This document shows, piece after piece, positions 10,199 through 18,887 of a stretch of 64,000 bases of DNA (its first letter is position 1; the number at the start of each line of letters is the position of its first letter). The translations under genes and the position numbers were made by a program. Origin of the DNA: Massilia agilis (GTDB taxonomy: Bacteria > Pseudomonadota > Gammaproteobacteria > Burkholderiales > Burkholderiaceae_D). The notes under the pieces were generated by a model. The model was not told where the DNA came from. It made no database searches and saw only the letters and a program-made list of their open reading frames with translations. The DNA is taken from positions 682,001 to 746,000 of the forward strand of contig NZ_JANUHB010000002.1 of assembly GCF_024756255.1 (NCBI RefSeq). Reading direction: 5' to 3'.

Positions 10199-10753
10199 TC
10201 AGGCGATGACCTGGGGAATGCTTCCCGGGTCGAAATCGGCCCAGTCGCCGCCAACGATGTTGCCGCTCGCGCGCTCGATGTGGTGCGCGCCCAGGCGCCG
10301 CAGCAGGTCCACCGCGCGCGCCTCCAGCGCCGGGTCGTCGAAGGCGACCGCCACACACATGCCGGCCGGGCGCACGTCCGGCACCGGGCCGGTACCGCGC
10401 TCGCTTTCGCCGCGTTCTTTCATGCGCGAGAAACTGAACAGGGAGCCGACGTGCGCCCCCAGCAGGCCGCCGACCACCGGGCCGAGCGGACCGGTCACCG
10501 GGGCGGTGACGGCGCCGGCCGCCACGCCGACCGCGGCACCCACGCCCGCGCCTTCGGCCAGGCCCTCCGGCGTTTCCCTGGCGCCGGGCGACACCATGTG
10601 GTCGCCGCCAATCGAAGTCATGTCGTGCTGGCCCGGCTGGTTGATGTAAAAGCCGCTGACGCGGTCGGCGTCAAAGCCCGCCTCAACCAGCGCCTGGCGC
10701 GCCTGCTCGACCTCGTCCTGAAGCTGGAAGTGCCCTGCGATGATGGTGGACAT
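10199..10753 (-). CDS. Glycine-zipper stress protein, hypothetical
   Basis: 184 residues. AGGAGG lies 7 nt before the start. The N-terminal ~45 residues resemble the ferredoxin-like fold of 'general stress protein 17M'-type proteins (IIAGHFQLQDEVEQARQALVEAGF). The middle is a glycine-zipper membrane-active stretch (GVGAAVGVAAGAVTAPVTG), and the C-terminal half repeats the alpha/beta fold. Proteins of this kind are usually induced in stress or stationary phase. A GTNCG-N4-CGNAC element lies upstream at 10816-10829. Confidence 0.7.
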   Translation of the reverse strand: MSTIIAGHFQLQDEVEQARQALVEAGFDADRVSGFYINQPGQHDMTSIGGDHMVSPGARETPEGLAEGAGVGAAVGVAAGAVTAPVTGPLGPVVGGLLGAHVGSLFSFSRMKERGESERGTGPVPDVRPAGMCVAVAFDDPALEARAVDLLRRLGAHHIERASGNIVGGDWADFDPGSIPQVIA

Positions 10754-10815
10754 GCGTTTCCTCCTGCATTTGAACGGTTGGCCGCAAGCATGCGCGATAG
10801 CCGCGCCCGCTGTCT

Positions 10816-10829
10816 GTACGACTGCGCAC
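10816..10829 (-). promoter_or_regulatory. GTNCG-N4-CGNAC site upstream of 10753 gene
   Basis: Read on the minus strand the site is GTGCG-CAGT-CGTAC. The best -10 (CATGCT, 10792 to 10787) starts 30.5 bp from the centre, one base more than in most other copies, and it is weak. Confidence 0.45.
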
Positions 10830-10834
10830 GCAGC

Positions 10835-11701
10835 CTAGTGCCACTGTCCATAGACCATGCCTGGCGCGTGCGGTTCCTCGGCCAGCGGGCTGGGAAACCA
10901 GGCGCGCGGGTCCACGCGGAAATAGGCGACAAACTCGTCGAACAGGTCGGGATGGCGCGCGGCGAGCCGGTACGGCTGCTCGAAAAAGCTTTCGGTGGCG
11001 ACCGCGAAGAATTCGGCCGGACTGTTCGCGCCGTAGTGGTCGAGCACGCCATGCTGGCCGTACCAGGCGTCGGCGCGCAGGCTCTCGAAATTGCGGCCCA
11101 GCACCTCGGACCAGCGCCGGTAGCGTTCGCGCGCCCCGAGCCATGGCGCGCCGTTGTTGCTGCCCGACTCGCTGTCGAGCTGGTGGGCGAACTCGTGCAG
11201 CACCACGTTCTGCCCGTGCGGCACCTCGTTGTCCCAGCGCCGCACGTGGTCCCACGACAGGATCACGCGGCCGTCGCCCCACGATTCGCCAAGCAGGTCC
11301 TGGCGCTCCTCGGTCACCACGCCGGCCGCGTCCACCTGGCGGCGCGGCACCAGGAAGGCGCCGGGATAGACCAGGATCGTGTGCAGGCCGCGGAACACCT
11401 TGGTCGGGCGGCCCATCAGCAGCAGGCAGGCCTGCGCCGCGATCGTCACGCGCATCTCGTCCGTGAGCTCGAGCCCGGCGCAACCGACGAACTTTTTCTG
11501 CAGCAGGAATTGCTGGACCAGGCGCACCAGTTCGGCGCGCTGCTCCGGGCCCATGCCGCGGTACTGGCCCACGTTGCGCTCGATGATGGCCAGCCGTTCT
11601 GGCTCGAACGGTTGCGCCAGGGCGCGCCGCAGCCGCCAGCGCGGCACCAGCCACGCCAGCACGGCCAGCGCCGCCAGCACGGCAAGCACTAGCCCTTCCA
11701 T
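10835..11701 (-). CDS. mtfA: Zinc-dependent peptidase of the MtfA family
   Basis: 288 residues. Two in-frame ATGs lie 6 bp apart; the second (11701) has GGGAGG at ideal spacing. An N-terminal membrane anchor (about residues 3-20) precedes the globular domain with the HEFAHQLD metalloprotease motif and the downstream Glu ligand in ANSPAEFFAVATESFF. E. coli MtfA sequesters the Mlc repressor and has aminopeptidase activity; its N-terminal anchor differs in betaproteobacteria. It is probably monocistronic, and its stop lies close to the regulatory site upstream of the next gene. Confidence 0.92.
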   Translation of the reverse strand: MEGLVLAVLAALAVLAWLVPRWRLRRALAQPFEPERLAIIERNVGQYRGMGPEQRAELVRLVQQFLLQKKFVGCAGLELTDEMRVTIAAQACLLLMGRPTKVFRGLHTILVYPGAFLVPRRQVDAAGVVTEERQDLLGESWGDGRVILSWDHVRRWDNEVPHGQNVVLHEFAHQLDSESGSNNGAPWLGARERYRRWSEVLGRNFESLRADAWYGQHGVLDHYGANSPAEFFAVATESFFEQPYRLAARHPDLFDEFVAYFRVDPRAWFPSPLAEEPHAPGMVYGQWH

Positions 11702-11812
11702 CGACATCCTCCCGTCATCGTCCGTCTCCCCTTGTCCTGGACCGGCGCCGCGCGCCAGTCGCCAGCAAGTGGGTATTGTTGACCGGATTTCAATAGCCGG
11801 GCTTTCCCCAAA

Positions 11813-11845
11813 TGAAAACCGCCGCGCAGTTAGCCTGCGCGGCGG
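11813..11845 (-). terminator. Rho-independent terminator of the HTH gene
   Basis: A perfect 11-bp inverted repeat (CCGCCGCGCAG at 11819-11829, partner at 11835-11845, 5-nt loop) is followed on the minus strand by TTTTCATTT. Confidence 0.8.
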
Positions 11846-11916
11846 CATTCGGACAGCGGCGGCCGGCGCAAGGCCGGCTCGGACGGTAGCGGGCCTCTCT
11901 CCGTGCCCGCGCCGGA

Positions 11917-12531
11917 TCAGGCCCGCTCTTTGGCGACCTGGGCCGGGGCCGGACCGAACAGGGCGGCCACCAGCGGATCGCGCGAGACCGGGCTGCGGTT
12001 GACCCGGATCGCGTAGTGCGTGTCGTCGGCCAGGATGTGGAAGTGGCGGCCGGCGCCGGCCATGCTCTGCTCGCGCAGGCCCGGGCGCTCCTTGCGCGGG
12101 GCCACGCCCTCGCGCTTGGGCTGGGCGATTGCGGCCAGGAAGGCCTTGACGCGATCCTGGTCGGGGCAGATCTGGTACACGGCCTTGCCCAGGTAGGTGG
12201 CGGTGCCCTCGATGTAGCGGGCCAGTTCGATCACGCCGGCTTCGCGCAGGTCGCGGATATACTTGCGGGCGCCGGACGGCGAAAACTTGAGGAACCAGGC
12301 GATTTCGTCTGCCAGCATCTCATGCGTCTGCAGCTCCTGGATCAGCTTCTGCATGTTCTCGATCCGCCGCTGGGTGGCCGAGGTCGAGCGCACACGCTCG
12401 ATCGGCGCCAGCGAAATCGGCGCACGCTCGGTCGGCTGGGGCGGGACGCGCTCGATCAGCGCAGAGCTGCTGGAGTTGTGCACTGCGCCCATGTCGCCTT
12501 GCACCGCGTTATGATGAGTCGTTGCATGCAT
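11917..12531 (-). CDS. Winged-helix DNA-binding protein, hypothetical regulator
   Basis: 204 residues from the ATG at 12531, which has GGAGC 8-12 nt upstream. A disordered Ser/Pro-rich N-terminus is followed by a helix-turn-helix at about residues 75-125 (MLADEIAWFLKFSPSGARKYIRDLREAGVI), then an ARYIEGTATYLGKAVYQI wing-like strand pair. The C-terminus carries a second small block (HFHILADDTHYAIRVNR). The layout suggests a transcription factor whose targets are unknown. It is transcribed away from the mipA-like gene, with 256 bp between. Confidence 0.7.
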   Translation of the reverse strand: MHATTHHNAVQGDMGAVHNSSSSALIERVPPQPTERAPISLAPIERVRSTSATQRRIENMQKLIQELQTHEMLADEIAWFLKFSPSGARKYIRDLREAGVIELARYIEGTATYLGKAVYQICPDQDRVKAFLAAIAQPKREGVAPRKERPGLREQSMAGAGRHFHILADDTHYAIRVNRSPVSRDPLVAALFGPAPAQVAKERA

Positions 12532-12787
12532 GTTGGTTAGCTCCAATTTCAAGAGAGACTGTGTAGTCCGGGTCGCTGTGTGCCGTTTGACACCCTGACA
12601 ACACCACGGGTTCCGCTTAACTGGGCTCAAGATTGCCTGCGTCAGCACGACTGGTCTGTGCACCATCTAACATTGCTGGAAATTCCTGAAAGAACTTCTC
12701 GCAAGGGTGCGGCGCCCGCGCAAGCTTGGCCAAAATGCATCAGTTCGCCTGACGGGCTAAAATGTCCGTTTTTTGGCTGTGTTGCCC

Positions 12788-14155
12788 ATGCGCCTGCGTC
12801 TTGCCCCCCTTCCCCTGCTGTTGCTGCCCCTGTTCGCCAGCGCCGGCCCGGCCGCCACCGACGTGCTGGTCGACTTCCTGGCCATACCCGGCAGCGCCGG
12901 GCTGGGGGGAATCCATCGCATGGACCGTCCGCCCTACCAGGACGCGAAGGTGACCCAGGACCTGGTGCCGCTCTACATGTACGAGGGCGACAAGGTGTAC
13001 CTGCACGCGACCCGGGTCGGGCTGAAACTGGGCGAGCGGCGCGACCACAACTGGGAGCTGTTCCTCGACTACCGCTACGAAGGCTTCCCGACCGAAAACC
13101 AGGCAGCCCTTGCCGGCATGACGCGGCGCACGGCGGCGCTGCAAAGCGGCGTGGCCTACCGCGGCCGCACCCAGTTCGGCAACGTCGACCTCGAGCTGCT
13201 GCACGACGCCAACAACACCAGCCATGGCAACGAATGGCGCCTCGGCTACAGCATCGACATCCATTCCGGGCGCTGGCACTTCCGCCCCAGCTGGACGGTC
13301 GCGCGGCGCAGCGCCAACCTGAACAACTATTACTACGGCGTGCGGCCGGAAGAAGCGGCGCCCGGGCGGCCGGCCTACATGCCCGGCGCCGGCACCGACT
13401 GGACCGCGGCACTGTACGGCTACTACGAACTGACCGAGCGCTGGCGCCTCCTGGGCGGGGTCGGCGTGACCTACCTGGACGAGTCGGTACGCAAGAGCCC
13501 GATCGTGGACGACCGCCCGCAAATGGGCGCGCTGGTGGGCGCGGCCTACGATTTCGGCAGCCATGCCAGGTACGGCGAGCCGGGACGGCCGCTGTACGTG
13601 CGGGTGCTGGGCGGGCGCGCGACCGAATGCAACTTCCTGCCGGCGGTGGCGCTGCGCTGCAGCTCCACCCGCACCGGCGACGACACCCGCATCTGGGGCG
13701 TGGACATCGGCCGCCCGCTGGTGCAGCACGTGAACGGCTGGCCGCTCGATTTCGCCGCCTATGTGGGCGTGGTCGCGCACGACGAGCGCGGGCTGCGCGC
13801 CAACGGCCTGCAGCTCGATGCGCAGATCAAGGCACGCTACTACGGCCTGCCGTGGAGCGAGCGCGTGAAGACCCGCATCAGCTTCGGCGCCGGCTTCTCG
13901 CTGGCCCAGCGCGTGCCGCTGACCGAGGTGCGCGACCAGGCGCGCCGCGGCCGCGCCACCAACCGCCTGCTCAACTACCTCGACCCGTCGATCGACTTTT
14001 CGGTCGGCGACGCGATCGGCAGCCGGCGCCTGAAGGACACCTTCCTCGGCGTGGGCGTATCGCACCGCTCCGGCATCTTCGGCTCGTCCCAGCTGCTGGG
14101 CAACATCAACGGCGGCTCCAACTATCTGTACGGGTACATCGAAACCAAGCTGTGA
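12788..14155 (+). CDS. MipA/OmpV family outer-membrane protein
   Basis: 455 residues, longer than the typical 250-300 because of inserted loops. The ATG at 12788 starts a signal peptide (MRLRLAPLPLLLLPLFASAG). The body is a run of amphipathic beta strands rich in Tyr/Trp and ends in YIETKL, with a C-terminal strand typical of a barrel. The YQDAKVTQDLVPLYMYEGDKVYLH block matches the family's N-terminal barrel. MipA was described as a scaffold between MltA and PBP1B; OmpV-type members serve as porins. TAAAAT at 12758-12763 is a possible -10 box. Confidence 0.8.
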   Translation: MRLRLAPLPLLLLPLFASAGPAATDVLVDFLAIPGSAGLGGIHRMDRPPYQDAKVTQDLVPLYMYEGDKVYLHATRVGLKLGERRDHNWELFLDYRYEGFPTENQAALAGMTRRTAALQSGVAYRGRTQFGNVDLELLHDANNTSHGNEWRLGYSIDIHSGRWHFRPSWTVARRSANLNNYYYGVRPEEAAPGRPAYMPGAGTDWTAALYGYYELTERWRLLGGVGVTYLDESVRKSPIVDDRPQMGALVGAAYDFGSHARYGEPGRPLYVRVLGGRATECNFLPAVALRCSSTRTGDDTRIWGVDIGRPLVQHVNGWPLDFAAYVGVVAHDERGLRANGLQLDAQIKARYYGLPWSERVKTRISFGAGFSLAQRVPLTEVRDQARRGRATNRLLNYLDPSIDFSVGDAIGSRRLKDTFLGVGVSHRSGIFGSSQLLGNINGGSNYLYGYIETKL

Positions 14156-14190
14156 TGGTGTTGTAAAAAGCGCACTCTGCAGGACCCTGT

Positions 14191-14204
14191 GTTCGATAAC
14201 GCAC
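14191..14204 (+). promoter_or_regulatory. GTNCG-N4-CGNAC site upstream of ompA-like gene
   Basis: GTTCG-ATAA-CGCAC. TAATCT at 14228-14233 begins 30.5 bp from the centre, and the leader to the GTG start would be about 58 nt. Confidence 0.55.
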
Positions 14205-14297
14205 GGACCCAACGGAACTCAGCCGCTTAATCTTTATCCAACATCACTGTCGAGAGCATGCGATGTCAATTACCCTTTCAACCAATGGGAGTCACCC

Positions 14298-15335
14298 GTG
14301 AATAACATGAAGAAGATTGCTCTGGCCGCCGCACTGGTCTGCTCGGCCGGCACCGCGCTGGCACAGGAAATCAACCCCTCGTGGTACGTCCAGGGCGCGG
14401 CGGTCTGGATGGATACCGACAAGTCGTTTGGCGTGGACAAGAACGGCTGGGGCGGTGCGGTCCGCTTCGGCAAGCCGGTCCACCAGTACTTCGACATCCA
14501 GATCGGTGCCAGCCATGCGCGCGCCAACACCGACCACAGCGGTGACATGTGGCAGACCCTGTACGGGGTGGACGCGCTGCTGATGCTGTCGCGCCAGACC
14601 ATCCGCCCCTACCTGCTGCTGGGCATTGGCGGCGAACATGACCACGTCAGCCGCCCCTTCCCCTACGGCCTGCGCAAGGACACCTCGTGGTACTACCAGG
14701 GCGGCGTGGGCCTGCAGGCCACCATCAACGACCGCTGGTCGTTCCAGGCCGACGCGCGCTGGGTGCGCGGCAACCCGGACGACTCCAAGTTCGGCTTCGA
14801 CAAGAGCCTGACCAAGTACGTGACCTTCGGCTTCAACTACGCGCTGCAACCGCCGCCGGCCCCGCCTGCCCCGCCGGCCCCGGTGGCCGAGCAGCCGGCC
14901 CCGACCCCGGCCCCGACCGAAGCGCCGCCGCCGCCGCCCCCGCCGCCGGCCCGCTTCGAGAAGGTGACGCTGTCGGCCACCGAACTGTTCGCGTTTGACA
15001 GCGCCAAGCTCTCGATGCCGCAGCCCAAGCTCGACGAGATCGCCAACACGCTGTCGCAAAACCCGAACCTGACCGACATCACGATCACCGGCTACACCGA
15101 CCGCATTGGTTCGTCCAAGTACAACCACAAGCTGTCGCTGCGCCGCGCCAATGCCGTGCGTGACTACCTGATCAGCAAGGGCATCGACGGCAGCCGCCTG
15201 AAGGCAGTCGGCCGCGGCGAGGAAAACCCGGTGGCCGAGTGCCACCAGAAGAAGCGCAAGGAGCTGATTGCCTGCCTGGCACCGAATCGCCGCGTGGAGG
15301 TCGAACAAATCACGATCGAAAAACGCGTCGAGTAA
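14298..15335 (+). CDS. OmpA family outer-membrane protein
   Basis: 345 residues. GTG at 14298 is preferred over ATG at 14307 because GGGAG sits 6 nt before the GTG. A signal peptide ending in GTALAQ is followed by an eight-strand barrel (about residues 24-185), a Pro/Ala-rich linker, and a C-terminal OmpA peptidoglycan-binding domain with TGYTDRIGSSKYNHKLSLRRA and the NRRVEVE end. Two cysteines (AECHQKK, IACLAP) form the family's usual disulfide. It should tether the outer membrane to the cell wall. A hairpin terminator follows. Confidence 0.93.
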   Translation: MNNMKKIALAAALVCSAGTALAQEINPSWYVQGAAVWMDTDKSFGVDKNGWGGAVRFGKPVHQYFDIQIGASHARANTDHSGDMWQTLYGVDALLMLSRQTIRPYLLLGIGGEHDHVSRPFPYGLRKDTSWYYQGGVGLQATINDRWSFQADARWVRGNPDDSKFGFDKSLTKYVTFGFNYALQPPPAPPAPPAPVAEQPAPTPAPTEAPPPPPPPPARFEKVTLSATELFAFDSAKLSMPQPKLDEIANTLSQNPNLTDITITGYTDRIGSSKYNHKLSLRRANAVRDYLISKGIDGSRLKAVGRGEENPVAECHQKKRKELIACLAPNRRVEVEQITIEKRVE

Positions 15336-15382
15336 CCGCGGCATGCGCGGGCGCCCGCGGCGCCCGCCAACCCTGGCCCACC

Positions 15383-15413
15383 GAACGCGCCGCCCTGGCG
15401 CGTTCGTCATTTT
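15383..15413 (+). terminator. Terminator of the ompA-like gene
   Basis: A 9-bp perfect stem (GAACGCGCC at 15383-15391, partner 15397-15405) with a 5-nt loop is followed by GTCATTTT. Confidence 0.7.
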
Positions 15414-15425
15414 GGAGGATCGGGA

Positions 15426-16340
15426 ATGCAGATGAAGAAATGGCTGTCGGAGTCGGGCGAGCTCTACCATGTGATGAAAAGCGCCGTGTCCGAATGGATG
15501 GCGCACCGCGCAGCCAGCAAGGGCGCGGCGCTGGCGTTCTACACCTTGTTTTCGCTGGCGCCGGTGCTGGTGATGGTGATCGCCATCGCCGGCCTGTTCT
15601 ACGGCGCCGAGGCGGCGCAGGGCCAGCTGCTGGGCGAACTGCGCGGCCTGATGGGCAAGCAAAGCGCCGAAACCATCCAGGCGGTGCTGGCCGCGGCCAG
15701 CAACAAGAAAGGCGGCACGGTGGCCACCATCGTCGCCGCCGTGCTGCTGGTGATCGGCGCGACCAGCGCGTTTGCCGAACTCAAGGACAGCCTGGACGAG
15801 ATCTGGGACGTGCCCGCGCCGCAGGATGCGAGCTTCTGGGACACGATCCGCACCCGCCTGCTGTCATTCGGCCTGATCCTGGTGCTGGCCTTCCTGCTGA
15901 TGGTGTCGCTGGTGGTGAACGCGGCGCTCAATGTGCTCGAAAATTACTTCAGCGGCATGTGGCAGACCGCCACCACCCTGCTGGCCTGGGCCGCGGCCGC
16001 CATCAGCTTCCTCGTGATCGCCACCCTGTTCGGGGTGATCTACAAGCTGCTGCCGCGAATCAAGCTGTCATGGCACGACGTAACCATCGGCGCGCTCGGC
16101 ACGGCGGCCCTGTTCACGCTGGGCAAAGTGCTGATCGGGCTCTACATCGGCAACAGCGGCGTGACCAGCAGCTTTGGCGCGGCCGGCTCGCTGATCGCCC
16201 TGCTGCTGTGGGTGTACTACTCGGCGCAAATCTTTTTCCTTGGCGCCGAATTCACCCGCCAGTACGCCTTGCAGCTGGGCAGCCTGCGCAACCGCCCGAA
16301 GGAGGAAACCGGGGCGGGCAAGACCAGCGCACGGGCGTAG
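15426..16340 (+). CDS. YihY/BrkB-type inner-membrane protein
   Basis: 304 residues with six hydrophobic segments and the family hallmarks: GAALAFYTLFSLAPVLVMVIAIAG near the start and the GSLIALLLWVYYSAQIFFLGAEFTRQYA signature near the end. GGAGG lies 7-10 nt before the ATG. The family was once annotated as ribonuclease BN, which is incorrect; its role is unknown, possibly transport. The stop codon lies inside a partial GTAGGGTG unit just ahead of a convergent-gap palindrome. Confidence 0.9.
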   Translation: MQMKKWLSESGELYHVMKSAVSEWMAHRAASKGAALAFYTLFSLAPVLVMVIAIAGLFYGAEAAQGQLLGELRGLMGKQSAETIQAVLAAASNKKGGTVATIVAAVLLVIGATSAFAELKDSLDEIWDVPAPQDASFWDTIRTRLLSFGLILVLAFLLMVSLVVNAALNVLENYFSGMWQTATTLLAWAAAAISFLVIATLFGVIYKLLPRIKLSWHDVTIGALGTAALFTLGKVLIGLYIGNSGVTSSFGAAGSLIALLLWVYYSAQIFFLGAEFTRQYALQLGSLRNRPKEETGAGKTSARA

Positions 16341-16364
16341 GGTGACGAATATCTCGCCGGCATT

Positions 16365-16397
16365 CGTAGGGTGGGCAGGAGACCTGCCCACCCTACG
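16365..16397. repeat. GTAGGGTGGGCA palindrome, copy A
   Basis: CGTAGGGTGGGCAGG (16365-16379) and its exact complement (16383-16397) form a perfect 15-bp stem with a 3-nt loop. It lies between the convergent yihY-like and AI-2E genes and could terminate transcription from both sides. A partial unit (CGTAGGGTGAC) overlaps the yihY stop upstream. Confidence 0.85.
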
Positions 16398-16418
16398 ATC
16401 TCACCCTGTCGGTCCCGC

Positions 16419-17654
16419 TCACTCCCCCAACAGCTCGGCCACCACCTCCATCCCTTCGACGCGCTCGGCCACCACCTTGATCACCACCACCACCGGCACC
16501 CCGAGCAGCAAGCCCCACATACCCCACAGCCAGCCCCAGAACAGCAGGCTGACGAACACGGCAGCCGCGTTCATCTTGGCGATCTTGCCCGTCATCCAGG
16601 TCGTGACGACCATGCCGACCAGGGTTGCGATGCCCAGCGAGGCGCCGGCCACCAGCAGCACCATGCGCAGCGATTCGAACTGCAGGAACGCAACCAGGCC
16701 GGTGGCCGACGTGATCAGGAGCGGCCCGAAGTACGGCATGATGTGCACCAGGCCGGCAAACACGGCCCATGCGCCGGCGTTCTCCAGGCCGATCGCGCGC
16801 AGCGCCGCCCACATCAGCAAGGCCAGCAGGATGTTGGTCACCAGCAGCATGAACATGTAGTTCTGGATCGAGCTGTTGATGTCCTCGAGGATGTGCACGG
16901 TGACCTTCTTGCGCGTGAGCGAAGGCCCGGTCAGCTTGACCAGCTTGCGCTTGAAGGTGTCGCCGGCCAGCAGCAGGAAAAACACCAGGAACACCACCAT
17001 GGTCGCCTCCGACACGAAGGCGGCCAGGCTCATCGACCCGGCCAGGATCCAGTCCATCACCCGGAAACTGGGCGAGCCGGCATTCGGCGGCAAGGGTTGC
17101 CGGCGCAGCGCCCGCTTGGCGTCCGCGCCCACGTTCGATGCGGCCTGCTCGATTTCTGTCGCCGCGGCCTGTACCTGCTGGATCGTGCTCGGCTGGCCGC
17201 CCGATTTATCGGTGATCATCCGGGTCACCTTGTGCGTGAGCGCGGGCAATTCGTCGATGATGTTGAAGAACTCGCCCTGCACGCGCTGCATCGTCAACGC
17301 CATGCCGACCAGGATCGCCACCGTGACGAGGGTCGCCCCGATCGCGCGCTTGATGTGCCAACGCTCCAGCCAGGCAACGATGGGGCTGAGCGTATAGGCG
17401 ATGAAAATGCCGAGCAACAAAGGCACGAAAAACTTCTGCGCCCAATGCAAGGCGAACACGAAGGCGACGGTCGCGATGATGCCGAGCGAAACGCCGCGCG
17501 CGTTCACATGCACCGGCAGCCGCAAGCTGCCAGGCAACAATTCTTCCCCGTCGGGGACATGGGCTTGCACCGTCCCCTGGTCGAGGTCGGTGGCGGGAGT
17601 GGCCGGGGCGGCGCTGGCCTCGGGCTGGGCCGGGCTGGATTGGGCGAGCTGCAT
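16419..17654 (-). CDS. AI-2E family (PerM-like) transporter
   Basis: 411 residues. A Pro/Ala-rich N-terminal tail of ~60 residues precedes eight or so membrane segments, and the family's conserved FVPLLLGIFIAYTLSPIVAWLE and FVSLLFWGWLWGMWGLLLGVPVVVVIKVV blocks are present. The family contains the proposed autoinducer-2 exporter TqsA and the PerM permease; substrate evidence is thin. It lies 47 bp after the BON lipoprotein gene in the same direction and may be the last gene of that operon. Confidence 0.88.
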   Translation of the reverse strand: MQLAQSSPAQPEASAAPATPATDLDQGTVQAHVPDGEELLPGSLRLPVHVNARGVSLGIIATVAFVFALHWAQKFFVPLLLGIFIAYTLSPIVAWLERWHIKRAIGATLVTVAILVGMALTMQRVQGEFFNIIDELPALTHKVTRMITDKSGGQPSTIQQVQAAATEIEQAASNVGADAKRALRRQPLPPNAGSPSFRVMDWILAGSMSLAAFVSEATMVVFLVFFLLLAGDTFKRKLVKLTGPSLTRKKVTVHILEDINSSIQNYMFMLLVTNILLALLMWAALRAIGLENAGAWAVFAGLVHIMPYFGPLLITSATGLVAFLQFESLRMVLLVAGASLGIATLVGMVVTTWMTGKIAKMNAAAVFVSLLFWGWLWGMWGLLLGVPVVVVIKVVAERVEGMEVVAELLGE

Positions 17655-17701
17655 AAAAAAACAAAAACCTGCTGGAAAACCGGGCCGCCCCGGCGGGACG
17701 C

Positions 17702-18016
17702 TTATTTCACCCGGATATCATTTTTGACAGATGTTACACCTTTGACGCTGCGCGCCACCTCGGCGGCGCGCTGGGCATCGGCCGGCTGCGCGACGAAGCC
17801 GGACAGCTGCACGTCGCCCTTGAACGTCTCGACGTTGATCTCGGTGGACTTCAGGGTCGGCTCGTTGAAGATCGCGGCCTTGACCTTGGTGGTGATGGCG
17901 GCGTCGTCGATGTACTCGCCGGTGCTCTCGCGGGTCGGGCTCGACGAGCAGCCGACCACGGTCAGGGCGAGCGAAGCGGTGAAGACCGCGGTAGCGAGGC
18001 GTTGGATCGTTTTCAT
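17702..18016 (-). CDS. BON-domain lipoprotein
   Basis: 104 residues from the ATG at 18016 (AAGGAGCAATCA upstream). The signal peptide ends in a lipobox (LTVVGC). A single BON domain covers residues ~35-104 (DDAAITTKVKAAIFNEPTLKSTEINVETFKGDVQLSGFV), as in the OsmY/DolP group. BON proteins bind phospholipids and support envelope integrity; OsmY-like members are stress-induced. It follows the Cys-rich periplasmic protein gene by 126 bp in the same orientation. Confidence 0.9.
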   Translation of the reverse strand: MKTIQRLATAVFTASLALTVVGCSSSPTRESTGEYIDDAAITTKVKAAIFNEPTLKSTEINVETFKGDVQLSGFVAQPADAQRAAEVARSVKGVTSVKNDIRVK

Positions 18017-18142
18017 TGATTGCTCCTTGTAGATTGACGTCAAAAACACAAACAAAACTGTCGCAGCTGTGCTGGACAGCGCTCGATCGTTCCGCGCCGG
18101 ACACGGAACGAGACCGAACCGGTTGCAGGACCTGCGCCCGGC

Positions 18143-18697
18143 TTACCGCGGCGCGGTGTAGGCGGCCTTGGCCTGCGCCACGCACTGGTCCTTGGCCGCG
18201 CCCGCAAAGGCGTCGCACTTTTCCAGCGCAACGTGGTACGCGGCCTTCTGCTTGTCTTCGCGCGCTTCGCTGCGCGCCTCGATGGTTTTCTTGTCGGCCT
18301 TGGCGTCGGCCTCGGCCGCGATGCGGGTCGCCTTGGCCTGTTCCATGCACACGTCCTTGTCGTTGCCGGTGAGCCCGGCGCAGCGCGTCTTGTCGCGGTC
18401 GTAGTTGGCCGCCGCAATGCGCATGCGTGCCCGCGTGTAGGCCTTGAGCGTGTTCTCGTAGGCCGCGCGCGCCTCTTCCTCGGCCTGCACCTGGGCCGCC
18501 TTGGCTTCGGCCACGCACAGGTCGTGCGGGTTGCCGGCGATGCTGCCGCATTGCGCCACCGCGTTCTTGTAATTGGTGGCGGCGGCCTGGCGCCCCTGTT
18601 CGTAAGCGTTTTTGGCGTCCGGCACGGCGCCGGCGCGGGCATGCCCGGCCCACAGGAGCGCGGCGCCGAGCAGCAACAGCATATGGGGCATCTTCAT
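18143..18697 (-). CDS. Periplasmic helical protein with paired cysteines, hypothetical
   Basis: 184 residues from the ATG at 18697 (GGAGAAGAC 1-7 nt upstream). A signal peptide ends near GHARAGA. The mature protein is Ala/Lys/Glu-rich helix containing three similar units, each with a CxxxxxxxxxxC pair (CGSIAGNPHDLC, CAGLTGNDKDVC, CDAFAGAAKDQC) followed by VAEAKA/MEQAKA/VAQAKA. The repeats imply helix pairs pinned by disulfides. I know no characterised member. The shorter protein at 19586 carries one such unit. It is the first gene downstream of the minus-strand site at 18756. Confidence 0.7.
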   Translation of the reverse strand: MKMPHMLLLLGAALLWAGHARAGAVPDAKNAYEQGRQAAATNYKNAVAQCGSIAGNPHDLCVAEAKAAQVQAEEEARAAYENTLKAYTRARMRIAAANYDRDKTRCAGLTGNDKDVCMEQAKATRIAAEADAKADKKTIEARSEAREDKQKAAYHVALEKCDAFAGAAKDQCVAQAKAAYTAPR

Positions 18698-18755
18698 TGT
18701 CTTCTCCGTTGTGTCAGGACTGACAACGTTGTACCGCGCCTGCCGTTGCTGTTCT

Positions 18756-18769
18756 GTTCGGTGCCGAAC
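18756..18769 (-). promoter_or_regulatory. GTNCG-N4-CGNAC site for the minus-strand operon
   Basis: GTTCG-GCAC-CGAAC, a perfect outer palindrome. The minus-strand -10 TACAAC (18733 to 18728) begins 29.5 bp from the centre, and the leader would be about 24 nt. Confidence 0.65.
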
Positions 18770-18814
18770 ACAGCTGGTCCGATGTCGCTGGTCACTGGCG
18801 CCAAGGCAGCGGAG

Positions 18815-18828
18815 GTGCGTCAACGCAC
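18815..18828 (+). promoter_or_regulatory. GTNCG-N4-CGNAC site for the plus-strand glycine-zipper gene
   Basis: GTGCG-TCAA-CGCAC. TATTCT (18851-18856) begins 29.5 bp from the centre, placing the site at about -41.5. Confidence 0.65.
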
Positions 18829-18887
18829 AGATCGCTTGGCGCGGTGTAGCTATTCTGTCCACACATTCATTTGCCCAGGAGACCAAC

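Noticed and set aside
18089..18102. GTTCC-GCGC-CGGAC upstream of the BON lipoprotein gene
   Set aside because: One core mismatch and no -10-like hexamer at 29-31 bp on either strand.
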